Shown one piece after another: positions 12,963-23,375 of a stretch of DNA of 64,000 bases. The stretch is from positions 21,735,286 to 21,799,285 of the forward strand of contig NC_135176.1 of the NCBI RefSeq assembly GCF_041146795.1, written 5' to 3'. Origin of the DNA: Maylandia zebra (Eukaryota > Chordata > Actinopteri > Cichliformes > Cichlidae). The translations under genes were made by a program, and so were the position numbers. Within the stretch, counting starts at the first letter, position 1, and each line of letters begins with the position of its first letter. The notes under the pieces were generated by a model. It did no database searches and had not been told where the DNA came from. It saw nothing but the letters and a program-made list of their open reading frames with translations.

Positions 12963-13366
12963 TCCCGCTTGAACGGCTATCAATCAACGACAGAAAGGTA
13001 TGCCAGCAAGACACCCAACGAGTAAGAAATTATATAACAGTACAAACTGTAAACTCTGTCCTCGCCACAATGGAAAGACTCCTTGTTCGGCTGTGCCTGT
13101 ATGCTGTGAAGTTAAACTAGCGACCGACAAAATACAAAAGGTTTCCTGTTAGCATTTCAAAATAAAATCCATTGTGATGCCTAATTCGCAATACTTTGGG
13201 TTTTTAATAGTAATTAAAAATATGTTGTCATTGCAGTTTTACAACTTTGTATTCGTTCGCGTATTTTCAATTAAGAAACATGTTCTATTTTAATGCTAGA
13301 TTGCAATTATTTTATTATGTAATTAATCAGTTTCCGCTACGTTCTCACTTACTTGACGAAGTTCTT
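12963..13366. other. ndfip1 upstream region
   Basis: Presumed 5' UTR and promoter of ndfip1, which is transcribed leftwards. No TATA box in a convincing position was seen. The sequence is moderately GC-rich up to about 13100 and then AT-rich. Confidence 0.35.
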
Positions 13367-13367
13367 G

Positions 13368-13392
13368 TACGTCAACTGATTGACGTCATTGG
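13368..13392. promoter_or_regulatory. CRE/CCAAT cluster upstream of ndfip1
   Basis: A perfect CRE palindrome TGACGTCA (13381-13388) overlaps an inverted CCAAT box (ATTGG, 13388-13392). A near-CRE half site TACGTCA lies at 13368-13374. The cluster is about 420 bp upstream of the ndfip1 start codon. The arrangement is seen; binding by CREB/ATF and NF-Y is inference. Confidence 0.4.
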
Positions 13393-13466
13393 CCACAACA
13401 AACCCTGTACTGCCACCTTTCGGTCGTGAAAGTGAAACAAGATCATTTAAGATAATTTAAAGTAGT

Positions 13467-13580
13467 GATGGGATTTCCGGCTCTTTTTAGAGAACCGGCT
13501 CTTTCGGCTCGACACACTAAGTCGAGCCGAAAGAACCGGCTCTTCCGACTCTTTCGTCTCCAAACCGACTCTTCAGGTTG
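13467..13580. mobile_element. hAT-like terminal hairpin fragment
   Basis: It begins 'agtgatgggat', a hAT-style terminus, then runs into interleaved copies of GAGCCGGTTCT-like words. AGTCGAGCCGAAAGAACCGG (from 13521) folds back on the preceding AACCGGCTCTTTCGGCTCGA (13493-13512). No matching second terminus or target duplication was found downstream, so this looks like one end of a decayed non-autonomous element. Confidence 0.45.
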
Positions 13581-13724
13581 TTTTGTTGCTTTAATTAATT
13601 TATTATTAACAATAATATAAAATTATGCACAAAAGGAATTACTAATGTAAAAAAAAGTGGTTTTATTTATATATGTTTATATATAAATATATGCGGTGGC
13701 CCCTTGAGACAAAGCACGTACACA

Positions 13725-13796
13725 TTTTTTTTTTTTTTTTTTTTACTATTTAATTTGTAAAAATGTGTATACACACACACACACACACACACACAC
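13725..13796. repeat. Poly-T run and (AC)n microsatellite
   Basis: About 20 T residues (13725-13744), a short AT-rich gap, then about 13 AC units (13771-13796). Confidence 0.9.
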
Positions 13797-13879
13797 GTAG
13801 GAAAATATTTAGTATACACATCCAGAAATGCATACACTATTATATATTGTACATATATTTATTAGTTTCAGGTTGGCCA

Positions 13880-14030
13880 TTCTTGTATTTTGCTCGTTTG
13901 TGTTGTTGTGTTTGCACATCTCTGTTGCTTGTGGGGCTCGCACACAAGAATTTCACTCGCATGTGCTGTGCCAGTGTGCCTGCACATGTGATGTGACAAT
14001 AAAAGTGATTTGATTTGATTTGATTTGAAA
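13880..14030 (+). repeat. Retroposon 3' tail with (TGATT)n end
   Basis: The block 'cgcacacaagaatttcactcgc' to 'gtgatgtgacaataaaagtg' followed by four TGATT units looks like the 3' end of a fish LINE-type retroposon. It is 5'-truncated and has no coding content. Confidence 0.5.
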
Positions 14031-14301
14031 CTCCAAAACACATTTCTAGAGTTAACTGAACTTCCAAAACAGAGCTACCTAGATCACTTAAATTACACAA
14101 TTGAAAGCATATGTGTATTGTTTGTGTATTTATACACAAGCACTCATATATATTCAAATAATTAAAAAAAAAAGTGTTCATTTACCTGTTACTACCACAC
14201 ACCAAATCCGGTCGTTGGTACTTGCTGGCTTGTGTAGCAACTAGGTAACAAAAGCTCAACACTGCGCCTAGCATCCTGGAGCACTTCTGTTGTCTTTTGT
14301 A

Positions 14302-15112
14302 CGTGTTTTGGAGTTTTTACGTTTAATATTAGGCAAAGATAACACAAGTAAATACAAATTTTTTTAATTTTATAATTAAAAATTAAAAATTAAATTTATG
14401 AAATCATGATTTAGCAGCGATTAACCATATTTTCTGGAAAGTTCAGATCAATTTCACTAGCCAAACCCAGGCCTGATTAGTGCCAGACCTGTTGAATCAA
14501 GAAAACACTTCATTTGAACCTGTTTGACAAAGTAAAGTCTGAAAGATCTATAAAAGCAAACATCATGCCACCATCAAAATAAACTCAAGAACAGATGATA
14601 AACAAAATCACTGATATCTATCAGTCTGGAAAGGACTCAGAACAACATCTAAAGAACTGCAGACCTCACTTTCCTCATTTAAGGTCAGAGTTCATGATTC
14701 AACAATAAGAACTGGACAAAAATGGCCTCCATGGGACGATCTTCAAGACTGGCTGATGTGATCTGAAACGCATCAGCCAGTCCACCTCTGAATGACTCAA
14801 AAAAATCCCCCACACACATAAAAATCAATAAAAGAAAAAACAAAAGAATATTTTGCAGAGTCCTACTCAAAGTCCAGCCTTAAATCAGACTGAGATGCTT
14901 TGGCATGACCTCAAACAGGCCATTTGTGTTCAAAAACTCTCCAGTGTTGCTGCCAGTTATTAGGTCTAGGGAGCAATTCATTTTTTAATAGGGTCAAGTA
15001 TGTTTATGTTTTTTTCTCTTAATAAATTAAATCATTACTTAAAAATTACAGGTTTTTATTTACTCTGGTTATCTTTGTCTAGTATTAAAATGTATTTAAT
15101 GACCTAAAACGC
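14302..15112 (+). mobile_element. Tc1-like deletion derivative between ndfip1 and endou
   Basis: Long, diverged inverted ends are visible: 'tttaatattaggcaaagata' on the left (about 14320-14342) against 'tatctttgtctagtattaaa' on the right (15070-15089). The interior keeps 'aacaacatctaaagaactgc' (14642-14661) and the stretch 'gagatgctttggcatgacct' (14891-14910), which encodes the EMLWHDL motif near the third catalytic residue. The central transposase is deleted. At the deletion junction a 12-bp inverted repeat (14747-14758 / 14771-14782) has formed or been retained. Confidence 0.7.
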
Positions 15113-15264
15113 TAAGAAAGATTAAGAAAAAATGTAAAATAGAGATAAAGATAGATCAGTATCCGGCTTCAGACTTCAGAGACTCATCAGTTATTTCCCA
15201 TCACGTAATCCGTAGCACACTCTCAAAACAGAAACAAAGGCAATGCAGTTAGCTCTTGGAAGGT

Positions 15265-15270
15265 TTTATT
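15265..15270 (-). terminator. Candidate endou poly(A) signal
   Basis: AATAAA on the minus strand about 105 nt after the stop codon, giving a short 3' UTR. Confidence 0.5.
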
Positions 15271-15373
15271 GTATCTTTATGTAAAATAAAAAGACAACAA
15301 CAATACCTATGACACTTTGTACCCAAGCTTAAGTGATGGGGAAGTTGTATGTCAGATGTATTTTCTAGTCAAG

Positions 15374-17844
15374 TTACCGAGGGTTCAGGTACCTGAGGAG
15401 CACAGGGTAGGTGGTACCTATATGCTTCTGGTTGTAGTGGTGGCAAACAATCTCCATGTCGTACAAACTGAACTGGACTTTGACGCGTTCATTAGGCGAG
15501 GTGAGGAAACAGAGAGTGTAGAGGGCGAACTCAAACTCGGGACTGACTCCGATGAAGATGCTGCCCTTGGGCTTTATACCGTTCTTCCAGCTAAACTGTA
15601 GCGCCAGGATGTGTTTGTTCTCATCGGGCTGCGGTAGGGGCAAAATGAAAAAGCCGGTTAGGCAGGGAGAAATGAGTCAGATTGTTTGACAGATATTTGC
15701 TGACAGTGGAGAAAAGGCAGGAAAGAAATTACTGATAAATATACAGGGAAAAAGTAACCTGAATACATTTTTGAATATCTGTCTAAATAGTTAAAAGTAA
15801 AGTACCAGAGAAAAGAACTTCTTTGCCTGAGTTTAATTAAAGAAAGTCTTAAGAATAGTATACCTGGGGTGAATGTGCAGTGACACTGTAGCCTTTGTAA
15901 TCAATATGGCCCAGCTTCTCTTGTAAGTATAGCTGGATCCAGTTGTGAAAACCAATAACAGTCCTCCCCCCTCTTGTCTCTCCAACAAACACGTGTTCAA
16001 AGCCCGAAGAGTCTGGCCTGAAGAGAGACAAAAAGGGCAATGTCAGAAGTTTACAGCCACTCATCATGGGCGTGAATGCCACAGTAGTTTTCCTTGACAA
16101 TTGCAGATTCCAAGATTGCGAGTTTAAACGATCATACATATGTACAAGTTATTTGGATGTGTCTTTGCTTTGCTTTGCCAGGATCTGGAAGAAGACCCAC
16201 TCAGATGAGATGAAATTGGTTATAATGTTCAGGAACAACCCAGGAACCACCAAGGCTCCAGACTGCCATGAACTGGAAACTGCTGGACCAGCAGTGTTGC
16301 TGTCCACAGTGAAGCCAGTTTTACATCAACATGGACTGAGAGGTTACCGGCCAAAAAAGAAGCTGCTCCAAAATCGATGCCTTAAATTTGCAGCTGCCCA
16401 CATGGACAAGCCAATCCTGAACACTTTTTTTTTTCTTCCATTTGACAGCACTGACGCTGAATGTATCTGCCACACAGAGCCAGTTTGTCAGCCTGTATTT
16501 ACCATCGCGGTGCTGAATTCCACTGACGCAGATTCCACCCACCTGCTGGATCCTCTCCTCGCATAAAGCTCAAACCAGATCCTGTACAGCTGCTTCTTGA
16601 ATTCTGTCTCATCCTCAGGCGAAAGATGCTTCTTGACCAGGTATTTATGGGCTATCTAAAAAATAGAAGAACTTATTACAAAATGCTTATAGCTCAGTTA
16701 GCAGGGTGGCTCGAGATGAAAGCGCTAGTTGGTCCGATCAGGACTTAAATATCTCAAATACCTTTAACCCACAGAGGATAAATCCTAATTATTTAGTGAT
16801 CCCATGAGTTTATCTCTTCCACCATTAGTAGGTGAAACTGGAACAAACCTCCACAGACAAATAAGTGCTACTAACATCCGTTTTTTTTTTTTTTGTTCCT
16901 GTCATAGAAAGCCATTGATAATATTTCTTCATCCTCTGTATTTAATAATGACACTAACCTACGATGGCGAACATAGTCAAATGCCCCTCATAGGTACCTT
17001 CATGGTGGGAGTCTGAACGATGGAGTCCAGGAACTTGTGGTTCTCTGCCACTTCCTCAGGAGTTACAATTTCTGGCTTACCGGTGTCACTCTCATAGTTA
17101 TCCAGCAGGGAGATAAAGGCTGCAAAGATCAACAGAGGCACATTACGTCATTAAACAATGTTTAGGGCTGCTCAGTCCTATAAACATGGATGATAACAAT
17201 ACAGTGCCTAGTGCACTTACCTAAAAAAGTCTCCTTTTTGAAAATGTTCTCATCGACAAAGGTAAACAGTGGATATCCCGCCCCGTCATTGTTGTCATTG
17301 ATGTTCATGCTGTCTCCAGCTTTTCCCTGAAACAGGAAGAACAGTGCTTTTCATAAAATGCTCCTCATGTATGCTTCCAGTGATATCTTTTCCTTTACTC
17401 TTACTTGTGCCTCCAAAATGTAAGTATTACTACTACGTGGTAAAAAATACAAGTAGAAAGTTTGTCCAAATTAGGAAGACCTACAATAAAAATTTCCATA
17501 AATATCGACGGTTTCTATCACAAAGATCTAACCTTTACCTTTACAGTAGGTCTCTAAGTTTCCGGGCTTTGACTTTTTTACTGAGTAAAGCTCATTCAGA
17601 GCTAAAAACTTGAGCTCTATTTGCAGGAGAAGAACAGTGCCTGTTTTGAGGTGTAATGCAGACTGTCAGATATTGTCATAAGTTTGCAATATATACTATT
17701 ATCTACAACAGGTGTCTGTGTGTGTCTGAGTGCGTGATGCACCTGAAGGGAGATCCTGTAGTCTTTTCCAGGCTTTAGTCTGTTGATATCATTGTCCCAT
17801 AGCTCCTGCACCATGGCTGACAGCTCTCTGTCACTCTCAATCAT
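15374..17844 (-). CDS. endou: EndoU-family uridylate-specific endoribonuclease, 6 exons
   Basis: Exons (minus): 17844-17743, 17326-17221, 17119-16998, 16655-16543, 16017-15864, 15628-15374; 852 nt, 283 aa. All introns are GT/AG with matching phases. The protein aligns end to end with Xenopus XendoU-type enzymes, which cut RNA at uridylates with a metal-stimulated mechanism and leave 2',3'-cyclic phosphate ends. The N-terminal signature (ELWDNDINRLKPGKDYRISL) is present and there is no signal peptide or somatomedin domain, unlike secreted mammalian ENDOU. The catalytic triad is in place: His156 (GFEHVFVGE), His172 (FHNW) and Lys218 (GIKP), with the 16- and 46-residue spacings of XendoU. SIFIGVSPEFEFALYT and GTTYPVLL follow. 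The start is the Met of MIESDREL, but the frame stays open upstream to an AG at 17899, so an extra 5' exon could lengthen it. Which fish paralogue this is cannot be decided. Confidence 0.93.
16150..16440 (+). mobile_element. Tc1/mariner transposase remnant in endou intron
   Basis: Between exons 4 and 5 the plus strand encodes RGYRPKKKLLQNRCLKFAAAH with a following MDKP, a familiar piece of the DNA-binding/linker part of fish Tc1-type transposases. An open frame of 166 codons runs across it, but it has no start context of its own and reads into endou exon 4 in antisense. No inverted termini were recognised. Confidence 0.5.
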
Positions 17845-19626
17845 GATATGACCGCTTGCAGATGTGCTGTGGATGCTCTCTCTTTCCAGTATGTGCTTCT
17901 GACAGGAGAGGAACAGTTACTGAAGCCTCTGCTTAACTCGAGCTTTAAGCTTCAGAGGTGAACAACACCATAAAACTATTTTTCACATATAAAAAGTGTA
18001 AAGCACAGGTACGCTAATGCATGTAGGCATACAATAATGTATTTCTGCTCTTTTTGAACTTGTTTAAGTGACCCATCAGATTAAATATAATACTCACTTA
18101 TGTGTAAAAAGCTTTTCAGAAATATTTAACTTTGAGGTGATGTGTGCGCAAACAGAGGTTATAAATCAGTTTATACAAATGGTTTTGGCTATTTGAGTAC
18201 AGCATTTTAGCCCAACCATTTACATGTTGTTGTTTTTTTAAATAAAGAATGTATTTATTATATAAATAATTAGATATAATAAATAGCCATTTCCCACTGA
18301 GGAAAATGTCAGCTTTATCATAAATAACTAGATATTTCAAGCTACTTAAATAAGCACTGTTAATCATTTCTGTGTCACTATAAGGTCCTTTTTATGGTTA
18401 GTGGTTTATTATCTTTTGTAACTGAGTTGATGTTCTTAACTTTAGTATTTTATTTTATTTATTTGTACATTTCAACGTTTTAGATAGATACATGAAAGCG
18501 ATTCACAAGGCTGTCCTAAGTGACTCGGCACTGTAAAAACATAATAGCTTCAACTGCTTAATCTAGCTTAAACACTATTGCATTCAACAAACGTGGCTGA
18601 CATAGATTCACACATTGCATCCCATCAGCCACCACATCAAAATCCACTGACCTTCTCCTCTGTCTGTCCTCCTGCTTTAATAAATCAAATCAATGATTTG
18701 AGGGTTAGTGAAGTATCTCAGTGCTGGTCAGGTGCTGCTCGTGCTGGTTGCCGTGCAGGTGTGTTTAGAGGCATAGTAATAGTCCAGCCATGTAGTCAAT
18801 CAGTGTGTATGGAGAAAGGCAGGCATGGGCTGGGGGAGCGAACAGAGACCACGAGGCAGGGGATGGGACAGGACAGGAGAGAGGGGCCGTTTTAAAGGGT
18901 TATCCCCTGTCAGCAACTCTGACCAAAGGGATCACACTATGTTGTCGTCTCTTTTCAGTCTCACACTAAAACGTGGGGTCTTTGTTTCTTTAGAATTTCA
19001 TTGTTTCTCTGTCTGTCACAGCATAACCTCTGAATTACAGGGTAAATATGGGTCATATTTCAGGTAATAAGATTTTGTTAATGGTTAAAGTTCACTTAAA
19101 CATCTACATAGAACCAAGGTCTTGTACGAAACACGATTGGGGTTTTTTTTTGTTGGGTTTTTTTACAAGTCATTGACCTCACCATTTCAGATTAAAAGCT
19201 TGATTAAAGCATTTTAAAACAAGATTTTAAAGTCTTCAACAAATTAAATTTAAGGAGGAGCTAATACAACTTTTTACTTTTATAATAATTTTATTTATTT
19301 AAAAAAATCCCGAAAATATTTATATATAATGTGGCCTTCGTGGAATTAGAATAGAAGAGTTTTATTTTGTGTTATCTTTTTGTAATATACAATTTCTTGT
19401 AGCCGTCTGAGTGTTTTAATTTTCAGAAAAATACAATCCCAGGCTTCTTTCTTTTTTTTAACCTTGTTTCTACTACTGAAAAAATGTCTGGCAGAATTAA
19501 GTCTAAGAGATGAGCAAAATTATCTTATGTCTAAATCTCAAAATTGCCATTTTGAAAGTTTAAGTTGCTTCTAAAGAAGCTAAAATTTTAAGATCCCTAA
19601 TTCAATTTTTTAAGTCATTAAGTTGA
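17845..19626 (-). other. endou upstream region and possible 5' exon
   Basis: 17845-17898 is in frame with the endou start and bounded by an acceptor AG, so it is probably 5' UTR or extra coding sequence of the same exon. A locally GC-richer patch at 18700-18900 could hold the promoter. Beyond it, up to 19626, the sequence is AT-rich with no recognised gene. Confidence 0.35.
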
Positions 19627-20817
19627 AACTATCTAACCAGATTCTTACTCTGGATGGCATTACCTTGGCTTCCAGTAACACTGTGAGGAACCTTGGAGTC
19701 ATTTTTGACCAGGATATGTTCTTCAATGTACATATATAGGTATCAACTATCTTAATTGCCCCTTGGGGGTGAATAAAGTTTTCGTGGCTTGACTTTGACT
19801 TGACTTGATATTAAACAAATATGTAGGACTGTTTTCTTCCATTTGTGCAATATCTCTAAAATTAGAAATATCCTGTCTCAGAGTGATGCTGAAAAACTAG
19901 TTCATGCATTCATTACTTCCAGGCTGGACTACTGTAATTCATTATTATCAGGAAGTCCTAAAAACTCGCTGAAAAGCCTTCAGCTAATCCAAAATGCTGC
20001 AGCAAGAGTACCGACAGGGACTAGAAAGAGAGAGCAGATTTCTCCTGTATTGGCTTCCATTCATTGGCTCCTTGTTAAATCCAGAATTGAATTCAAAATC
20101 CTGCTCCTCACATACAAGGTCTTAAACAATCAGTCTCCATCTTATCTTAATGATCTTATAGTAGCATATCACCATTAGTGCACTTTGCTCTCGCACTGCA
20201 GGCTTACTTGTTGTTCCCAGAGTATTTAAAAGTAGAATGGGAGGCAGAGCCTTCAGTTTTCAGGCCCCTCTTCTATGGAACCAGCTTCTAGCTTGGATTG
20301 GGGAGACAGACACTATCTGTACTTTCAAGATTAGGCTTAAAACTTTCTTTTTTGCTAAAGCATATAGTTAGGGCTGGATCAGGTGACTCTGAATTCTTCC
20401 TTAGTTACACTGCAATAGGTTTAGGCTGCTGGGGGGTTTCCATGATGCACTGAGTGTTTCTTCTTCAGTCACCTTTCTCACTCACTATATGTTAATACAC
20501 CTCTCTACATTGAATTATATTTGTTATTAACCTCTGTCTCTCTTCCACAGCATGTCTTCATCCTGTCTTCCTTCTCTCACCCCAACCGGTCGCAGCAGAT
20601 GGCCCCGCCCCTCCCTGAGCCTGGTTCTGCCGGAGGTTTCTTCCTGTTAAAAGGGAGTTTTTCCTTCCCACTGTCGCCAAAGTGCTTGCTCAGAGGGGGT
20701 CATATGATTGTTGGGTTTTTCTCTGTACGCATTATTGTAGGGTCTACCTTACAGTTTAAAGCGCCTTGAGGGGACTGTTTGTTGTGATTTGGCGCTGTAT
20801 GAATAAAATTGAATTGA
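19627..20817 (+). mobile_element. L2-like LINE fragment, reverse transcriptase C-terminus and tail
   Basis: The RT C-terminal region is readable in pieces: 19633-19735 gives ILTLDGITLASSNTVRNLGVIFDQ-type sequence, and 19880-20165 gives AFITSRLDYCNSLLSG, then LQLIQNAAARV and IHWLLVKSRIEFKILLLTYK. This is the usual C-terminal part of L2/CR1-type fish LINEs. The 3' region (20640-20815) ends ATAAAATTGAATTGAA. A 70-bp foreign tail interrupts the frame at about 19738-19806. The element is 5'-truncated and dead. Confidence 0.75.
19738..19806 (+). mobile_element. Short retroposon tail nested in the LINE
   Basis: 'cccttgggggtgaataaagt' followed by TTGACTTGACTTGA-type repeats looks like a very short 3' end of a different retroposon. 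It splits the LINE frame: before it the LINE reads up to NVHI, and after it the text resumes at about 'aaacaaatatgtagg'. Confidence 0.45.
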
Positions 20818-23375
20818 AAGTTTAGTTTTAACCATTACTGAGCATTATTAGCAGCATAACCAACATTATTTTGTGTCTCCCATTTTTAGGTGTCTTTTAT
20901 ATGATAAGAGCATAGATATGTTTTCATAGCATCTGTTTTGTAGAAACTACAAATAGAAGATTTAGTTTAGTACCAGTGTGACATGTCTCTATTCAGGTGT
21001 TCAATCTGTGGGCCTTTGCTAACGTGACCTTAGTTAATCTAGAGCAAGTGTGGGCAATACTTTCTTTCCAAAGAGCTGCTTTAACCTAACCACTTTATGG
21101 TAAGAGTGTAGACTTTTACCACTCATCTGAACCAGAAACCTGAATTGTGTAATGCACGTGCAAAATAAGTTTTTTTCGGACCTCTGCAGAAACAAGAAAA
21201 ATATATACCCTACATTTAAATATGACACTGCTGGTCATGTGAAATCTCACATTCATTTTGTTGTAACCGTGTAAGAGAAAAAGATTCTGTTGAAATAATA
21301 GCGATGATTTTTTTTTTAAAAAAAACTGAAGCCAACGCAGTCAAAACAGGGGTCACACCAAGACTTTCAATAAAACTTACCACTGTGGAAACAGCCCTCA
21401 GCCCTGACCTCAGTAAGCAGTGGACGGATGAGCTTGTGCGCTCCGTATCTTATTTCAGGTCATACTGAATAAAACATCAAGTTCATTTTGTAAATTGTTT
21501 TCAGGAACCTAAAGAAGTCCAGCGGCTTTCAAGCACAAGACTGTCAGAAAGCAGGACTAAGTCAGTAGCCAACAAACATGCAGTTTCATGGGTACATCAG
21601 GTTTCAAAAGACAGAGACGGTGTCAAAAATTCATCCTGAGGCTTCAATATAGGACTTCACAAACCTGAGTAATGTCACAGTACTTTCGTCCATCTGTTAT
21701 ACTGTATATCCACTTTGCCCACAGTAATGATGGCTCATAACATGTGGGCAAAGTGATACACTGCAAGACAATCATGACATTTACATTATGTTTAGTGCAT
21801 CAGGAAGTTTTCACTAAATTACTGACAACAGAGGCAAGCATTTCAAATATTAATAACCCGTTAAACTGTTTACACTGTGCTGTTTTCAGTATTACTCTTA
21901 AGGTCAGCGTTCAAACCTCAACCTACAGTTGTGTCTATTCATGTGCAGTTTTATGCTGGCACCAAGACATGAAATGAAACAGACAAAATGTTAAGTAAGA
22001 ATTTTTACTTTGAGGAACAGTTAATTGCAATGCAAATCAACATGCTTTGCAGGACAGACCAAATCATTCAGTGCTAAAAAAGAACAGATTTGCTGCAGGG
22101 TTCAATTCAGAACAGAACTGCTTGCATTAGAAATTTGCCCTTTCACTCTAATGTAAATGAAGTAATACAATACAAACTAATTTTTGTATCTGTGGATATA
22201 ATTAAACTATTTGGCCTCACTTTGACACTAATTAGTGGCAACATTAAGGAGTAGATCTATTCGATTATATCATTTCTCACACCAATCCCTGAATGAAATT
22301 AAAGCAACACATACCCTAATGAGCAATCGTTAAACCATTGATTCTCAAAAGTATCTAAGCCACTTTCCTCTATTATTTAGTTCTGTACAGAAATATAATA
22401 AAACCAATACCAACCAATCCAATGAAATAAATTTTAACCTGCTTTGACTTTGTGCAATGACTCAGCTAAACTTGTTTATGAAAGACTACGGAGTAGGCTC
22501 TGTAAATAGCACCCTGTGTCTTTGGGAGGCATGGGGGTTTTCCCATAATGCCTAGAACTAAAACAAAGCACAACTTCCAGTTTTGAAATTATGTGTGAGT
22601 AACACATCTCTGGGTTTGTCTCCATTTCTTTAAAGCTTTATCTTAATTGTATTTGTTATATCACGAAATTAAAAAAAACAAAGGTTTTCATGCCATACCT
22701 TTGATAAATGAAAAATCTGATTAGATTGTTAATGTGACGTGAATAATGACAAAGTGGGACAAAGACGGTTCCAGTTTTCCTCTTAACACTGGAAAGGCAG
22801 AAAAAGCACCTGAAATTGAGCAAACTGAGCTTAACTAGTGGTTCCATTATTAGTTCCTAAACTTTATAAACCTGCAGGACAGGAAGTGCATGTCTACTTG
22901 AAAAGAGAAAATCTAGACATGTACAACCAATATAATGTTGACCTGTATAAGTCTGAAATTCAAACAGCATTTCCAATGATTTAGCCCAGTGACCCAGTCA
23001 GGTGCAGAAAACTGTGCTGCCAATCAATAACCACATATCTAAATACCCATTATTGATGTACAAACCAAAACAGCAATTTTAATGTTACCATTAGCCAAAG
23101 TTACGACAGCTGTCTCTTTCCCTAATTCTTTATATCGCAATACATGACATGTCAGGTTTACTAAAAAAAAAAGATGTTGTCATCCAAGATCCCTGACCCG
23201 CTTGGAAAAATAAAACAAAAAAACAAAGACATAATAGTGACATGGTAGGGTTATGGTGGCTGTAGTTGCACTGTTTGGCCAATGCAGGCATATTGAAGTC
23301 ACAGATGAAGTGGTGGCTATGTGAGAGATAAAGTGCGTTCAAATTGAGCATACAGCAGTGAAGCACTGCACAGTG
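20818..23375. other. rnf14 downstream region
   Basis: This should contain the rnf14 3' UTR at its right side. No strong AATAAA was identified close to the stop on the minus strand. Elsewhere only short shadow frames and A/T runs are seen, with no recognised repeat or gene. Confidence 0.35.

Noticed and set aside
13700-13800. CRISPR-like or satellite array around the AC and T runs
   Set aside because: Only simple microsatellite units, with no spaced direct repeats.
16066-16566. 166-codon plus-strand open frame
   Set aside because: It combines a Tc1-type remnant in an endou intron with antisense of endou exon 4; no start context or independent gene evidence.
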